Shown here piece by piece: positions 36,844 to 46,761 of a stretch of 64,000 nt of DNA. Under the pieces are notes generated by a model. That model searched no databases, was not told the DNA's origin, and was given only the letters and a program-made list of their open reading frames with translations. Position numbers and translations under genes: made by a program. Positions within the stretch are counted from its first letter, which is position 1; each line of letters begins with the position of its first letter. This DNA comes from Micromonospora peucetia (GTDB lineage: Bacteria; Actinomycetota; Actinomycetes; Mycobacteriales; Micromonosporaceae). The DNA is taken from NCBI RefSeq assembly GCF_900091625.1, contig NZ_FMIC01000002.1, positions 1,488,001-1,552,000 on the forward strand, in the 5' to 3' direction.

Positions 36844-38448
36844 TTACTGCTGGTGCCCGCCGGAAGCCGGCGGAGGTGGGGGTGCCGTTGGGCCCGCGCC
36901 GGGCGCCCAGGCACCGGCCTGGGGCGCTGGCGGCGTGCCGTACGGGTGGGGTCCGCCGGTGGGCGTCGGGCCGTACCCGGCCGGGGGTCCCGCCTGCGGC
37001 GGTGCGGGCGAGCCCGTCGGCGCCCCACCGGACGGCGGGTGTCCGGGCACACCGAACTGCGGGTTGCCGGACGGCCTCCCCGGTGCACCGCCGAGCGGCG
37101 CGTAGCCGGGCGGCGGTGGATAGCCGGGAGGCGTTGGGTAACCGGGGGGCGGTGGGTAGCCGGGGGATCCGGGCGGCGGGCCACCGGACGGTGGAAAACC
37201 GGGCGGGCCAGTCTGCGGGCCGCCGGACGGCGGGTAGCCGGGCGGGCCCGTCGCCGCCTTCCGCCGGGACCGGCGCACCAGCACGATCACGAGAATCAGC
37301 AGCGCGATGGGCACGAGCAGGCAGAGCGCGCCCTGGACCAGCGCGCCGGTGCCATTCTTCATGCTGATCGACACCGCCGGACCGTCGTCCTTCGACGGCG
37401 TCGCCGCTGGCGCGGACGGGGCGGCGCCGTTGGTGGCGCCGGCGAGCAGCGGGTGCGCGTCCACCGCCGGCACTGAGCGGGTGAGCGCGGCGAGCGGGTC
37501 GACCGCGCCGAAGCCGTACTGGCTGTCGCGGCCGGCCGGGCCCTGGTCGCGGGCGGTCCGGATCAACCGGTTCACCACGTTGGCCGCATCGAGGTCCGGG
37601 TACTTCGCGCGGACCAACGCCGCCACCCCGGACATGATGGCGGCTGCGTCGCTCGTGCCGCTGCCGAGGCCGTAGCCGTTCGACGAGACCGACTTTGGCC
37701 GTGGCGAAATGATCTTCTCCATCGGCGCGGCGAGAACCGCCTCCGGCCCGCCGACGCTCTCGGCGAAGTGCCCGCCGTCCTTCGCCAGGCCGGTCACGGC
37801 GATGATGCCGGGAATACTCGCCGGGCTGCCGACGCCCCGGGCGCCCTGTTTCCGGTTGCCCGCGGAGGAGACCAGAACGACGTCCTTGTCCAGGGCATAC
37901 CGGACGGCCGCGACCTCCTCCGGAGTGGGCTGTGCGTCGGACCCGATGGACAGGTTGATCACGTCCGCGCCGGCGTCGGCCGCCCACCGGATGCCATCCG
38001 CGACATCCCTCGTGTCGAAGGGCCTGCCGAGTGCGACGGGCAGGATCCGGGCCTCGGGCGCGATGCCGAGGCACCGCATCGCGCCGCCACCTCGCGACGC
38101 GATGATGCCCGCCATCGCCGTGCCGTGGGCCAACTTCTCGTCGTCGTCACGCCGGCCGTCGGAAGCGGTCGCGGAGCCCACCCCCTTGCCCGGGAGGATC
38201 TGCCCGCGCAGGTCGGGGAGGCTCGCGTCGACACCGCTGTCGATGACCGCGACGGTGACGCCCTTACCCTTGGTGATCTTGTGAGCCTGCGGGATCTTCA
38301 GCGTGTCGAGATACCACTGCAGTTCGCGCACCGTGTCGGCGCGTGCCGGAGCCGGCGCGGCCAGTGGACCGGAGCCGGCGCCGACGACCAACGCCAGCGC
38401 GGCGACGGCCAGCCTGAGCTTGGGCCGCGGAGGCTTCCTCGCACGCAT
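36844..38448 (-). CDS. mycP: Mycosin with long proline-rich tail (second copy)
   Basis: A 534-aa S8 protease. Signal peptide about residues 10-38; Asp70 (AVIDSGVD), His108 (AHGTAMAG), Asn198 (SSAGN) and Ser266 (GSGTSDAAA) form the active site. A membrane helix follows at about 365-388, then a 140-residue cytoplasmic tail built of repeated PPGYPP-like units rich in Pro, Gly and Tyr. Such a tail is not part of ordinary mycosins and could act as a docking region. It sits downstream of the esx pair and upstream of two WXG100-like substrates. Lower similarity to the first copy indicates an old duplication. Confidence 0.85.
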   Translation of the reverse strand: MRARKPPRPKLRLAVAALALVVGAGSGPLAAPAPARADTVRELQWYLDTLKIPQAHKITKGKGVTVAVIDSGVDASLPDLRGQILPGKGVGSATASDGRRDDDEKLAHGTAMAGIIASRGGGAMRCLGIAPEARILPVALGRPFDTRDVADGIRWAADAGADVINLSIGSDAQPTPEEVAAVRYALDKDVVLVSSAGNRKQGARGVGSPASIPGIIAVTGLAKDGGHFAESVGGPEAVLAAPMEKIISPRPKSVSSNGYGLGSGTSDAAAIMSGVAALVRAKYPDLDAANVVNRLIRTARDQGPAGRDSQYGFGAVDPLAALTRSVPAVDAHPLLAGATNGAAPSAPAATPSKDDGPAVSISMKNGTGALVQGALCLLVPIALLILVIVLVRRSRRKAATGPPGYPPSGGPQTGPPGFPPSGGPPPGSPGYPPPPGYPTPPGYPPPPGYAPLGGAPGRPSGNPQFGVPGHPPSGGAPTGSPAPPQAGPPAGYGPTPTGGPHPYGTPPAPQAGAWAPGAGPTAPPPPPASGGHQQ

Positions 38449-38479
38449 GATTCTCCCAGGACCTATCGACGCACAACGC

Positions 38480-38520
38480 GATGCGGCTCCGGCCCGGTCG
38501 AACCGGACCGGAGCCGCATC
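38480..38520 (-). terminator. Long hairpin between esx pair and mycosin
   Basis: A 19-bp stem with one mismatch (GATGCGGCTCCGG..CCGGT and its complement) and a three-base loop sits 11 bases past the stop of the WXG100 gene at 38531 and 32 bases before the mycosin start. It may act as an attenuator that keeps esx mRNA levels above those of the mycosin. Confidence 0.65.
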
Positions 38521-38530
38521 GGCGATTGTG

Positions 38531-38809
38531 TCAGTTCCACGCCTTGGCGTTGCTCATCTCGGTGCTGACGTAGTTCTCGCGGGCAATGCCCACCGCGCCA
38601 CCGATGTCGTTCAGGATCTTGTTGATGTCCCGGACGGCGGCATCCCACTGCGCCTGGTGCTGCTCGTACGAGGCACGGTCCTCACCGTCCCACTGGAGCT
38701 TCGACAGCATCGAGCGCAGCGTGTCCAGTTTCTCGTCGATGGTCTTCGAGATGGCCATCATCTGCTGGTTACTGCTCTCGAGGACCGCGTAGTCGACCTT
38801 GATGCTCAT
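38531..38809 (-). CDS. WXG100 protein, YxxxE-bearing partner
   Basis: A 92-aa ESAT-6/CFP-10 family protein: two helices joined by the W-D-G turn (Trp40-Gly42) and a C-terminal YxxxE secretion signal (Tyr80-Glu84). It should form an antiparallel heterodimer with the neighbouring WXG100 protein, with this partner bearing the signal recognised by EccC. It lies 28 bases downstream of that gene. Confidence 0.9.
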   Translation of the reverse strand: MSIKVDYAVLESSNQQMMAISKTIDEKLDTLRSMLSKLQWDGEDRASYEQHQAQWDAAVRDINKILNDIGGAVGIARENYVSTEMSNAKAWN

Positions 38810-38837
38810 GAGTTCCTCCCCTGCTCGTCTCGGCGGA

Positions 38838-39146
38838 TCACGGGTTGAGTGCAGAGTGGAACTTGTCCAGCATCTGCTGCTGCTCTTCGTCGTTGACCTG
38901 GTGCGTCGTACCCGACTTGTCGAGCAGGTCGGCGATGTTGTCCATCGCCGTCAGCAGCTTGCCCGTGTCCTCGTTCCAGCGCTGCATCAGCGACTGGAAG
39001 CCGGTGGACGCCCCGCCCTTCCAGGCGATGGCCAGGTCGTCGACCACGTTCCAGAGCTTCTTCAGCTCGCCGTCGACGTCGCTGCGCGTGGAGCGCACGT
39101 CACCCGCGGCGGTATGCAGAGTCGCTGCTTCGACCTCGAACGCCAT
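38838..39146 (-). CDS. WXG100 protein (second of pair)
   Basis: A 102-aa WXG100 protein with the W-K-G turn at residues 42-44 in a helix-turn-helix. It lacks a YxxxD/E motif; the C-terminal tail (NDEEQQQMLDKFHSALNP) is longer and acidic. It is the expected partner of the protein at 38531. Confidence 0.9.
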   Translation of the reverse strand: MAFEVEAATLHTAAGDVRSTRSDVDGELKKLWNVVDDLAIAWKGGASTGFQSLMQRWNEDTGKLLTAMDNIADLLDKSGTTHQVNDEEQQQMLDKFHSALNP

Positions 39147-39295
39147 GCTTCACACCCTTCCGTCATGTTGTGGCGGCGCAGTCGCCGCGCCCTCCCCCGC
39201 CGCAAGGCAATCACCCCACCGACGGACACTCAGTCAAGACCGTAGCGGACGGTGTCCAATCCGCGCAGCCCTGCCCCACATGGCGCGACAACCGC

Positions 39296-39580
39296 TCAAC
39301 TGGGCCCCTGGGACGGCCGGAAGTACGAGCGGAGGTGCATCACCACGCCGACGGCGAACAGGGCGACCAGCAGCACCACCAGCGTCCACTGCAACCCGTC
39401 GTCGGCGAGAGTCCCGAGAGCCACCGCGAACGCGGCCACACCACTGAGCAGAACGATCTCCATCAACCGCCGGGCCAGCCGCGAGCGAGTCAACTGCGCG
39501 ACCAGTCCGAGGACGATGAAGACCGGGATGGTGACCAGTGCGTACACGAAAACGCCTGTCTGCCACACGTTGCCAACCAC
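39296..39580 (-). CDS. Small integral membrane protein of the ESX locus
   Basis: A 94-aa protein with three predicted membrane helices (about residues 8-28, 40-58 and 63-83) and a basic C-terminal end. No family recognised. It lies between the WXG100 pair and a 241-aa membrane protein in the leftward ESX run, so a structural or accessory role in the secretion locus is plausible but unproven. Confidence 0.65.
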   Translation of the reverse strand: MVGNVWQTGVFVYALVTIPVFIVLGLVAQLTRSRLARRLMEIVLLSGVAAFAVALGTLADDGLQWTLVVLLVALFAVGVVMHLRSYFRPSQGPS

Positions 39581-39595
39581 CTTCCGGCCAGCCGA

Positions 39596-40321
39596 TCAGG
39601 CCGTGTAGAAACCCGAATCCTGCACCCAGTCGATCTTGACGTCCTTGATGTCGGGGTCGGGCCCCGTCGCGAAGCCCGGCTTGGACTCGGTGGTGAACTG
39701 GTGCACCTCGGCCCCCCGGAACGAGCTCGTGATGGTGGAGAGCAACGACCCGATGTCCTGGAAGACGAACGCGACGATCGCCATGCTGGCGGTGAGGCCG
39801 GCCACCCCGATCGCGTTCGCCAACGGAATGGTGGGCGGGAAGGCCTGGAGTGCCACCGCCGCGATCACCGCGATCAGGATCGTCGTCAACACGGCGACCA
39901 GCGCGTCGATCACGGCGTTGTAGTGGTCCTGTAGCCCCTGCAACGCGTCCTTGTTGGCATTGAGCGCGTCGGCGAGGGCCGAGACCTCCATGTTGAGCTG
40001 CTGCACGAACTTGTCGAACGCCTCGCGGTCCTCGAAGTTCCACTCCTTGTCGGACGGCGGCACGCTTTCCATCGCCTTGCCGAACTGGTCCCCGCCGAGA
40101 TAGGCGGCCGCGTCACCCCAGTTCTTGACGGCCTTGGAGATCTCGTCGTTGTCGAAGGACTCGAGGTGGACGATGGCGATGATGAGGACACCGGCACCGA
40201 CGAGCCAGGCCCAGTTCGCCCGGGCCGCACCGGCCAAGGTCCGGACCGGCGCGGTCTGCGCGGCGACGCTGTGCGTCCCCACCACCGAACCCGAGGAATT
40301 GGCGATCAGGATTTCCGGCAT
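39596..40321 (-). CDS. ESX-locus membrane protein with helical domain
   Basis: A 241-aa protein with no family assignment. It has an N-terminal membrane helix (about residues 37-54), a long helical soluble segment (about 60-130) like a WXG100 or LXG hairpin but without WxG, two further hydrophobic segments (about 137-160 and 168-195), and a C-terminal soluble end with VHQFTTESKPGFATG. Whether the soluble part faces out or in is uncertain. It overlaps no neighbour but lies 15-31 bases from each, as in an operon. Confidence 0.6.
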   Translation of the reverse strand: MPEILIANSSGSVVGTHSVAAQTAPVRTLAGAARANWAWLVGAGVLIIAIVHLESFDNDEISKAVKNWGDAAAYLGGDQFGKAMESVPPSDKEWNFEDREAFDKFVQQLNMEVSALADALNANKDALQGLQDHYNAVIDALVAVLTTILIAVIAAVALQAFPPTIPLANAIGVAGLTASMAIVAFVFQDIGSLLSTITSSFRGAEVHQFTTESKPGFATGPDPDIKDVKIDWVQDSGFYTA

Positions 40322-40352
40322 CAGGGCCTCCCTGCGTCCTGCGCCTGCGGGA

Positions 40353-40646
40353 TCACTTGACCACCCAGGGCTGGTCCGACTTCTCCCAGTTGCTTGCGGT
40401 CTTCTCGAGGTTGTCGGCGGCCTTCTGCAGGTGCTCGATGCCGGAGGTCAGGTTGTCCACGTGCTCGTCGATCACCGCGTTGTGCCTGCCCACGGCACCG
40501 ATGCCCAGGATGGTCATGGACAGGCCGGACAGTTTGACCTCGTCCAGCTTCTCCTTCGCGTTCCGCAGGAAGGCCTTCGGGCCGTCCTCTGCGGCGAGCT
40601 TCTTACCGGCGCCCCGAATCGCGCCGACGTCGACCTCGTTCGCCAC
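40353..40646 (-). CDS. Small helical ESX-locus protein
   Basis: A 97-aa protein of two helical stretches (about residues 12-40 and 58-92) joined by a Gly-rich turn (GIGAVGRHN), like a WXG100 hairpin without the WxG. No YxxxD/E motif. Likely a small partner or atypical Esx-like protein; function unknown. Confidence 0.6.
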   Translation of the reverse strand: MANEVDVGAIRGAGKKLAAEDGPKAFLRNAKEKLDEVKLSGLSMTILGIGAVGRHNAVIDEHVDNLTSGIEHLQKAADNLEKTASNWEKSDQPWVVK

Positions 40647-40662
40647 TGTCCTCCCCTTCCCG

Positions 40663-41088
40663 TCAGCCGCGCAGCCGGCGCAGCGGGTCCTTGAGGTCCA
40701 CCCCGAAGTGCTTGAACCACTCCTCCGGAGTCACCTTCCCCGCCTCGGCCTGCCGGACCAGGTCGGCGCCGCCGACCATCTCCTCCACCAGCTCACGCTG
40801 CCGATCAGCGTGCGCGGAGTACGCGGCGTCGATCGCGGCCTGGAGCGACTCGGCCAGGGCGAAGCTGTCGAGCCGCATGGCCCGCGCGTTGATCTCGATG
40901 TCGCCGACCTTCATGTCACCGTCGACGGTGACCTGGACCAGGCCGTCCGGGCTCTCCCCGGTGACCCGCAGTTCGGCGCGCTGCCGCTGGAAGTCCGCGA
41001 GCCTGCGCTGCTGCTCCTGCGCCTGCCGTAGCAGTCCCTCGAGACCGGCTGCTCCCGCGCCCCCGGGCGTCCACGATGTGCTCAACAC
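40663..41088 (-). CDS. YbaB/EbfC-like protein of the ESX locus
   Basis: A 141-aa protein with an N-terminal coiled coil (LLRQAQEQQRRLADFQRQ) and a central YbaB/EbfC DNA-binding fold (DGLVQVTVDGDMKVGDIEINARAM). YbaB-like genes are commonly found in actinomycete ESX loci. A C-terminal extension (about residues 100-141) is specific to such copies. GTG 41088 is chosen because GAGAGG precedes it; an upstream start is less likely. A role as nucleoid-associated regulator or as an EspG-like accessory is unresolved. Confidence 0.7.
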   Translation of the reverse strand: MLSTSWTPGGAGAAGLEGLLRQAQEQQRRLADFQRQRAELRVTGESPDGLVQVTVDGDMKVGDIEINARAMRLDSFALAESLQAAIDAAYSAHADRQRELVEEMVGGADLVRQAEAGKVTPEEWFKHFGVDLKDPLRRLRG

Positions 41089-41179
41089 GGTCCTCTCGTC
41101 GGTTGCGACGCTCGTGCCGCAGGTTACCGGATGCCGTCCCGTCGGTCCGCCCCGTCGACCCGGCCGGACCAACACCCCC

Positions 41180-44100
41180 TCAGAGCGGCTCTGACCAGGC
41201 CGTCTGGATGAGCTGCTGACCGTCCCGCCGACGCACCAGCGTGCCCCGCCCCGGCGGCTGCGGGCTCGGCCGCAACGTGCCGAAGACCGCGCCCTCCTCC
41301 CGGTTGCCGGACATCAGCAGGCCGGGCTGGTCCAGCTCGCGCAGGCGTTGCAGGACCGGCTCGTAGAGCGCCCGGGCCACGCCACCCACCCGCCGGGTGA
41401 TGATCAGGTGCAGGCCGATGTCGCGGGCCTGGGGCAGCAGCTCGTGCAGGGCGCTGAGCGGGTTGTTCCCGCCCGAGGCGACCAGGTCGTAGTCGTCGAC
41501 CAGGACGTAGAGGTCCGGCCCCTTCCACCAGCTGCGGTCGCGCAACTGTGCGGTGGTGACGTCCGGGCCGGGCAGCCGGTTGGACAGCGCGCTGCGGATC
41601 GAGCCGAGCCCCTGCGCGAACACCTGGTTCGAGGGCGCGTAGTCGAGCAGGTGGTCCCCCTCGACCGCACCGAGCAGGCCACGTCGGTAGTCGGCGATGA
41701 CCAGCCGGGCCTGCGCCGGGCTGTACCGCTCCGTGATGCCGCGCGCGATCAGCCGCAGCAGGCTGGTCTTGCCGCACTCGGCGTCCCCGAAGATCGTCAG
41801 GTGCGGCTCGTTGACGAGGTCGAGGTAGACCGGGGCCAGCGCCGACTCGTTGACACCGATCGGCAGGCCCGGCGCCGACCGGTCGACGACCCGGGCCAGC
41901 TCGCTGACGGGCAGCCTGCGCGGCAGCAGCCGCACCTTCGGGGCCGGCTGACCGGTCCAGGCCTCCGCGACGTGCTGGCACAGGGCGATCGACGCCTCGG
42001 TCAGGTCGTCGATGTCACGCCGGCCGTCGATCCGGGAGATGGCGGTGAGGAAGTGCAGCTTGTCGCGGGTCAGGCCGCGCCCGGGCGAACCGTTCGGAAC
42101 GTTCGCCGCCGCCCGCCGGTCGATCTCCGACTCGTTGGGGTCACCGAGACGCAGCTCCAGCTTCGTGCCGAGCAGGTCCCGCATGTTGATTCGGATCTCC
42201 GCCCACCGCACGGCGGTCAGCACCACGTGCACGCCGAAGCCCAGGCCGCGGTTGGCCAGGGTGGTGATGGTCTGCTCCAGCTCCTCGTACTCCTGGCGCA
42301 GGGTGTTCCAGCCGTCGATGACGAGGAAGACGTCGCCGAACGGGTCGTCGGCGAACTCCCCGGCCGCCCGGCGGCGACGGTAGCTGGCCACCGAGTCGAT
42401 GCCGTGCTGGGCGAACCGGTTCTCCCGGTCGTCGATGACGGCCACCACCTCGGCCACCGTACGGCGTACCGCCTCGGTGTCCCGCCGCCCGGCCACGCCG
42501 GCCGTGTGTGGCAGCCCGTCCAGGCTACGCAGCGCGCCGCCACCGAAGTCGAGGCAGAAGAACTGCACCTCGCGCGGGGTGTGGGTGAGCGCGAGCGAGG
42601 CGAGCATGGAACGCAGCATCGTGCTCTTGCCGCTGAGCGAAGCGCCCACGATCACCACGTTGCCGCCGGCACCCGCCAGGTCGACCAGCATCGGGTCACG
42701 GCGCTGCTCGTACGGCCGGTCCACGATGCCCACCGGAGCGGCCAGCCGCCCGCGACCGCCCCACGAGGCGGTGCAGAGGCCGAACCTCGGGTCGACGCTC
42801 AGCGGCGGCAGCAGCTCGCCCAGGCCCGGCGGTTCCGCCAGCGGCGGCAGCCAGACCTGGTGAGCCGGACGGCCCCGTCCCTTCAGCCGGTCGATCAGCA
42901 CGTCCAGCATCGCCACGGCCTTGCCGTCGGTGGACTGCTCCGGCTCGGGCGCGTCCGGCACCGGCAGGGTGGGGTTCTGCACCGGCACGAAGTCCACCCC
43001 GTACCGGACGATCCGGCGCTGCACCATCGCCCGCGACGACGCGGCGGCCTGCCCCGGCGCCCGGTACGGCCCGGACACGTACGCGGCCCGGAACCGCAGC
43101 ATGGTGCTGGTGTCGGTCTTCAGGTAGCCGTGGCCGGGGGCGCTGGGCAACTCGTACGCGTCCGGCACGCCGAGCACGATCCGGCTCTCCACCGCCGAGA
43201 AGGTACGCAGGCCGATCCGGTACGACAGGTGGGTGTCCAGGCCGCGCAGCTTGCCCTCCTCCAGCCGCTGGCTGGCCAGCAGCAGGTGCACGCCGAGCGA
43301 ACGACCGAGCCGGCCGATCATCACGAAGAGGTCGATGAAGTCGGGCTTCGCGGCGAGCAGCTCGCTGAACTCGTCACAGATGATCAGCAGGCTGGGCATC
43401 GGGTCGAGTGGCTCGCCGGCCGCCCGGGCCTTCTCGTAGTCGTAGCGGGAGACGTAGTTGCCGGCGGCCCGCAGCACCTCCTGGCGACGGTTCATCTCGC
43501 CGGCCAGCGCGTCCTTCATGCGGTCGACCAGCGTCAGCTCGTCGGCCAGGTTGGTGATCACCGCGCTGGTGTGCGGCAGCGCGTCCAGCGAGGCGAAGGT
43601 GGCACCACCCTTGAAGTCGACCAGGACGAAGTTGAGCTCCTCGGAGGAGTGCGTCACCGCCAGCGCGCCGACGATCGTCCGCAGCAGCTCGCTCTTGCCG
43701 GAACCGGTCGCGCCGATGATCAGGCCGTGCGGGCCCATGCCCTCGTGCGCGGACTCCTTGAAGTCCAGCTCGACCACGTTGCCGTCCGGTCCGACGCCGA
43801 GCGGGATGCGCAGCCGGTCGCGGTGGCTGCGCGGGCGCCAGGTGTGCTGCACGTCGACCGAGGCGGCGTCGCCGATGCCGAGCAGGTCCGGCAGCTCCAT
43901 GCTCTTCGCCAGCGGCTCGTCCGACGTGCTCTGCTGCTGCGACAGCCGGTACGGGGCGATCTGCCGGGCCAGCCCCTCGGCGGCGGCCTCGGTGAGCCGG
44001 TCCGGCCGGCCGAGCCGGGACGAGGACGTGCCGCGGACCAGTTCGAGGGAGCTGCCGTCGCCCACGTCGAGGCAGAGCAGCCACCGGCCGGCGTCGCGGG

Positions 44101-45142
44101 GCACGGTGCCGGAGAGGTCGAGCACGGTCGCGCCGAGCAGGCCCGGCCCCATGAGCTGGCAGGCCGCCGAGACCTCACCGCCGTCGATCACCACCACGAG
44201 GTGCGGCGCGGCGGTCAGCGGCTTCGCCTCCGGCGCGAACCGGGGCCGGCCGGCCAGCTCGTCGGCGAGCGCCTCCTCGGCCTCGGCAAGACTCGCGAAG
44301 ACCATCCGGCGCGCGCCCGCCGCGTCGGTCCGGGCGCTGTGGTGGTTGTGCGGCAGCCACTTCACCCAGCCCCAGGACGCCTGCCGGTCCGGCGCGGCGA
44401 CGATCGCGACGACCATGTCGTCCGGGGCGTGGAAGGTGGCGAGCTGGCCGAGTGCGGCCCGGGTCAGGTCGAGCACCGGCTCCCGGTCGCCGCGCAGCAC
44501 CACCCGGCTGAACGCCCGGACCGAGAGCGCGGTCGGCAGGTCCGGCACGTTCGAGTGGGCGCGGACGAAGCGACGCAGCGCGATCGCGCTCATCGGCTCC
44601 AGGTCCTCGACGGGCTTGGTCTCCGGCGGAACGATCTCCACGGCCAGGCGCTGCGGACCGGTGGCGATCCGGGTCTCGCCGAAGTCGTCCTCGGTGATCC
44701 GCCGCTCCCACAGCCGGCGGGAGGCGCCGATCGACCAGAGCGCGTCCGGCTCAGGGTGCCGCCAGGCCATCGCCGCCCGCTGCTGCTCGGCGGCCCGCCG
44801 GGTGCGCTTGCGCATCTGGGCCAGGTAGCGCATGTAGTCGCGCCGGTCGGCGTTCAGCTCGGCCTTGTCGTTGTTGCCGTTGCTCATCGACCCGAGCGCC
44901 ATGCCCAGCATCGAGACGCCGAAGAGGCCGCCGACGATGTAGGTCATCGTGCCGCCGCCCCGGCCGGCGTACAGGAACGCCATGGCGCCCGCGCCGCAGA
45001 GCATGGGCAGGATCATCAGCAGCTGCCCCATCCCGCGCGGGGTCGGTTCGGGCAGCTCCGGAGGCGACTCCAGCAGCACCTCGCCTCGCGGCAGCGCAGG
45101 CCCCGGCTGACGCGGGAGCCGGCGGAACACCACCGTGCTCAC
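41180..45142 (-). CDS. eccC: EccC, type VII secretion motor ATPase
   Basis: The membrane ATPase of the ESX complex, 1320 aa, EccCa and EccCb fused. Two membrane helices (about residues 40-58 and 66-82) precede three FtsK/SpoIIIE-type ATPase domains. Walker A1 is GATGSGKS (477-484) with Walker B near residues 585-592 ([11 protein letters not shown]); Walker A2 is GASLSGKS (833-840) but the following VIDGWN lacks an acidic Glu; Walker A3 is degenerate GDAECGKT (1119-1126). Only the first site looks fully competent, as is usual. GTG 45142 follows GGAGGAG. It recognises substrate YxxxD/E tails and drives export. Confidence 0.92.
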   Translation of the reverse strand: MSTVVFRRLPRQPGPALPRGEVLLESPPELPEPTPRGMGQLLMILPMLCGAGAMAFLYAGRGGGTMTYIVGGLFGVSMLGMALGSMSNGNNDKAELNADRRDYMRYLAQMRKRTRRAAEQQRAAMAWRHPEPDALWSIGASRRLWERRITEDDFGETRIATGPQRLAVEIVPPETKPVEDLEPMSAIALRRFVRAHSNVPDLPTALSVRAFSRVVLRGDREPVLDLTRAALGQLATFHAPDDMVVAIVAAPDRQASWGWVKWLPHNHHSARTDAAGARRMVFASLAEAEEALADELAGRPRFAPEAKPLTAAPHLVVVIDGGEVSAACQLMGPGLLGATVLDLSGTVPRDAGRWLLCLDVGDGSSLELVRGTSSSRLGRPDRLTEAAAEGLARQIAPYRLSQQQSTSDEPLAKSMELPDLLGIGDAASVDVQHTWRPRSHRDRLRIPLGVGPDGNVVELDFKESAHEGMGPHGLIIGATGSGKSELLRTIVGALAVTHSSEELNFVLVDFKGGATFASLDALPHTSAVITNLADELTLVDRMKDALAGEMNRRQEVLRAAGNYVSRYDYEKARAAGEPLDPMPSLLIICDEFSELLAAKPDFIDLFVMIGRLGRSLGVHLLLASQRLEEGKLRGLDTHLSYRIGLRTFSAVESRIVLGVPDAYELPSAPGHGYLKTDTSTMLRFRAAYVSGPYRAPGQAAASSRAMVQRRIVRYGVDFVPVQNPTLPVPDAPEPEQSTDGKAVAMLDVLIDRLKGRGRPAHQVWLPPLAEPPGLGELLPPLSVDPRFGLCTASWGGRGRLAAPVGIVDRPYEQRRDPMLVDLAGAGGNVVIVGASLSGKSTMLRSMLASLALTHTPREVQFFCLDFGGGALRSLDGLPHTAGVAGRRDTEAVRRTVAEVVAVIDDRENRFAQHGIDSVASYRRRRAAGEFADDPFGDVFLVIDGWNTLRQEYEELEQTITTLANRGLGFGVHVVLTAVRWAEIRINMRDLLGTKLELRLGDPNESEIDRRAAANVPNGSPGRGLTRDKLHFLTAISRIDGRRDIDDLTEASIALCQHVAEAWTGQPAPKVRLLPRRLPVSELARVVDRSAPGLPIGVNESALAPVYLDLVNEPHLTIFGDAECGKTSLLRLIARGITERYSPAQARLVIADYRRGLLGAVEGDHLLDYAPSNQVFAQGLGSIRSALSNRLPGPDVTTAQLRDRSWWKGPDLYVLVDDYDLVASGGNNPLSALHELLPQARDIGLHLIITRRVGGVARALYEPVLQRLRELDQPGLLMSGNREEGAVFGTLRPSPQPPGRGTLVRRRDGQQLIQTAWSEPL

Positions 45143-45222
45143 GGCTGTCTCCTCCCAGAAGCGGCCCTGATGAAGTTCGGCGAGCGACCGGAGTCGTCGG
45201 GTGGGCATCGTACGTGCCCGCC

Positions 45223-45250
45223 ATCGTAGGTAATCTCCCGTGGGCGTCAG
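45223..45250 (-). promoter_or_regulatory. Candidate sigma70-like promoter for eccC
   Basis: On the minus strand CTGACG, a 16-base spacer and TACGAT form a plausible -35/-10 pair 80 bases upstream of eccC, in the 168-base gap to the divergent eccD. The same CCTACGAT core lies upstream of eccE at about 48025-48032. Low confidence. Confidence 0.3.
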
Positions 45251-45310
45251 GAACCCGTACGTCGGTACCGCCGGCCAGGGGTGATCGTAGAAGAACGCGA
45301 GGAGGCCACT

Positions 45311-46708
45311 GTGGCGACGAAGACGGCGACCGGCGGCCTGAGCCGGATCACCATCGTGGCGCCCCGCACCCGGATGGATCTCGCGCTGCCGTCGGACGTA
45401 CCGCTCGCCGATCTGCTGCCGACCCTGCTCCGTTACGCGGGTGAGGACCTGGCCGACGAGGGGGTGCGGCACGGCGGTTGGAGCCTGGCCCGGCTCGGCG
45501 GCGAGCCGCTGGACGGCGGCCGGACCGCCACGCAGCTCGGCATCCGCGACGGCGAGGTGCTCTATTTCAACCCCCGGTCCGCGACCGCGCCGGAGATCGT
45601 CTTCGACGACGTGGTCGACGCCGTGGCCACCGCCACCAACCAGCGTCCGGGCGCCTGGCAGGTCGGCACCACCCGTTCCTTCGCGGTGCTCTTCGCCGCC
45701 GCGGCGCTCGGCGCCGGAGCGGTGGCGGCGCTGTTCACCGGGCCGCCGCACCTGCCCGCCGCGCTCGCCGCGCTGGTCGTCGCGGTCGCCCTGGTGGTCA
45801 CCGCGGCCGTGTTGTCCCGGGCCGCCGCCGACAGCGCGACCGGGTCGGTGCTCGGGGTCGTCGGCCTGGCGTACGCGGGGGTCGGCGGCCTGCTGGTGCT
45901 GGCCGGCGACCGTCCGTTGACCGGGTTGGGCGCCCCGCACGTGCTCCTCGGCGCCACGGCGGTGGTGCTCTGTGCGGCGGTGGCCGCGCTGGCCGTCGGC
46001 GACCGGATCCCACTCTTCTTCGGCGCGGTCGGGGTCGGTGCCGTCACCGGCCTCGGCGCGCTGGTCAGCCTGGCCTTCGACACCGATGCGCCGGCCGCCG
46101 CCGCGGTCGTCGCCGCGGTCGCGTTCGGCACGGTGCCGGCGCTGCCGATGGCGGCGTACCGGCTGGCCCGGCTGCCGGTGCCGTCCATCCCGACCGGCCC
46201 CGACGACCTGAAGAGCGACACCGAGTCGGTGGACGGCCGGCAGGTCCTCCAGCTCAGCGAGCGGGCCGACGAGTTCCTGACCGGCCTGCTCTGGACGGTG
46301 TCGCTGCTGGTGCTCGGCGCCCAGGTGGTGCTCGCGCTGCACGGCAGCCTGCCGGCGGTGCTGCTCTGTCTCGTGCTGGCCCTGCTGTCGCTGCTGCGGG
46401 CCCGGCCGTTCCTGGGCCGCGCCCAGCGGACCCCGGTGCTGTTCGCCGGCACCGGGGGGCTCGGCCTGACCGCCGCGGCCACGTTCGGCAACGGCTCGAC
46501 GGCGGTACGCCTCGGCCTGATCCTCGGCGGCCTGGTGCTCGCGGCCGTGGTGAGCCTGATCTACGGGCTCAGCGTGGCCGGCAAGCGGATCTCCCCGGTC
46601 TGGGGCCGGCTGCTCGACATCGTGGAGATCATGCTGATCATCGCCCTGGTCCCGCTGGCCGTCTGGGTCATCGGTCTCTACGGCTGGATCGTCAACCTCC
46701 GTCCCTGA
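45311..46708 (+). CDS. eccD: EccD, type VII secretion membrane channel
   Basis: A 465-aa core membrane component: an N-terminal ubiquitin-like domain (about residues 10-95, [20 protein letters not shown] and [28 protein letters not shown]) and then about eleven helices. EccD dimerises and lines the ESX channel. GTG 45311 has GGAGG; an in-frame GTG 30 bases earlier has none. Divergent from eccC. Confidence 0.9.
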   Translation: MATKTATGGLSRITIVAPRTRMDLALPSDVPLADLLPTLLRYAGEDLADEGVRHGGWSLARLGGEPLDGGRTATQLGIRDGEVLYFNPRSATAPEIVFDDVVDAVATATNQRPGAWQVGTTRSFAVLFAAAALGAGAVAALFTGPPHLPAALAALVVAVALVVTAAVLSRAAADSATGSVLGVVGLAYAGVGGLLVLAGDRPLTGLGAPHVLLGATAVVLCAAVAALAVGDRIPLFFGAVGVGAVTGLGALVSLAFDTDAPAAAAVVAAVAFGTVPALPMAAYRLARLPVPSIPTGPDDLKSDTESVDGRQVLQLSERADEFLTGLLWTVSLLVLGAQVVLALHGSLPAVLLCLVLALLSLLRARPFLGRAQRTPVLFAGTGGLGLTAAATFGNGSTAVRLGLILGGLVLAAVVSLIYGLSVAGKRISPVWGRLLDIVEIMLIIALVPLAVWVIGLYGWIVNLRP

Positions 46709-46718
46709 CCCACCCCAC

Positions 46719-46753
46719 CCCACCCCTGCCGCCCGCCGGGCGGCGGGGGTGGG
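46719..46753. terminator. Bidirectional terminator between eccD and eccE
   Basis: A 17-bp G+C-rich hairpin (one G.U pair; loop about 1-5 bases) in the 53-base gap between convergent eccD and eccE. Confidence 0.75.
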
Positions 46754-46761
46754 CGTCTTCG

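Noticed and set aside
41348..45229. Plus-strand frame of about 1290 aa opposite eccC
   Set aside because: Antisense shadow with His/Gln/Arg bias and no domain.
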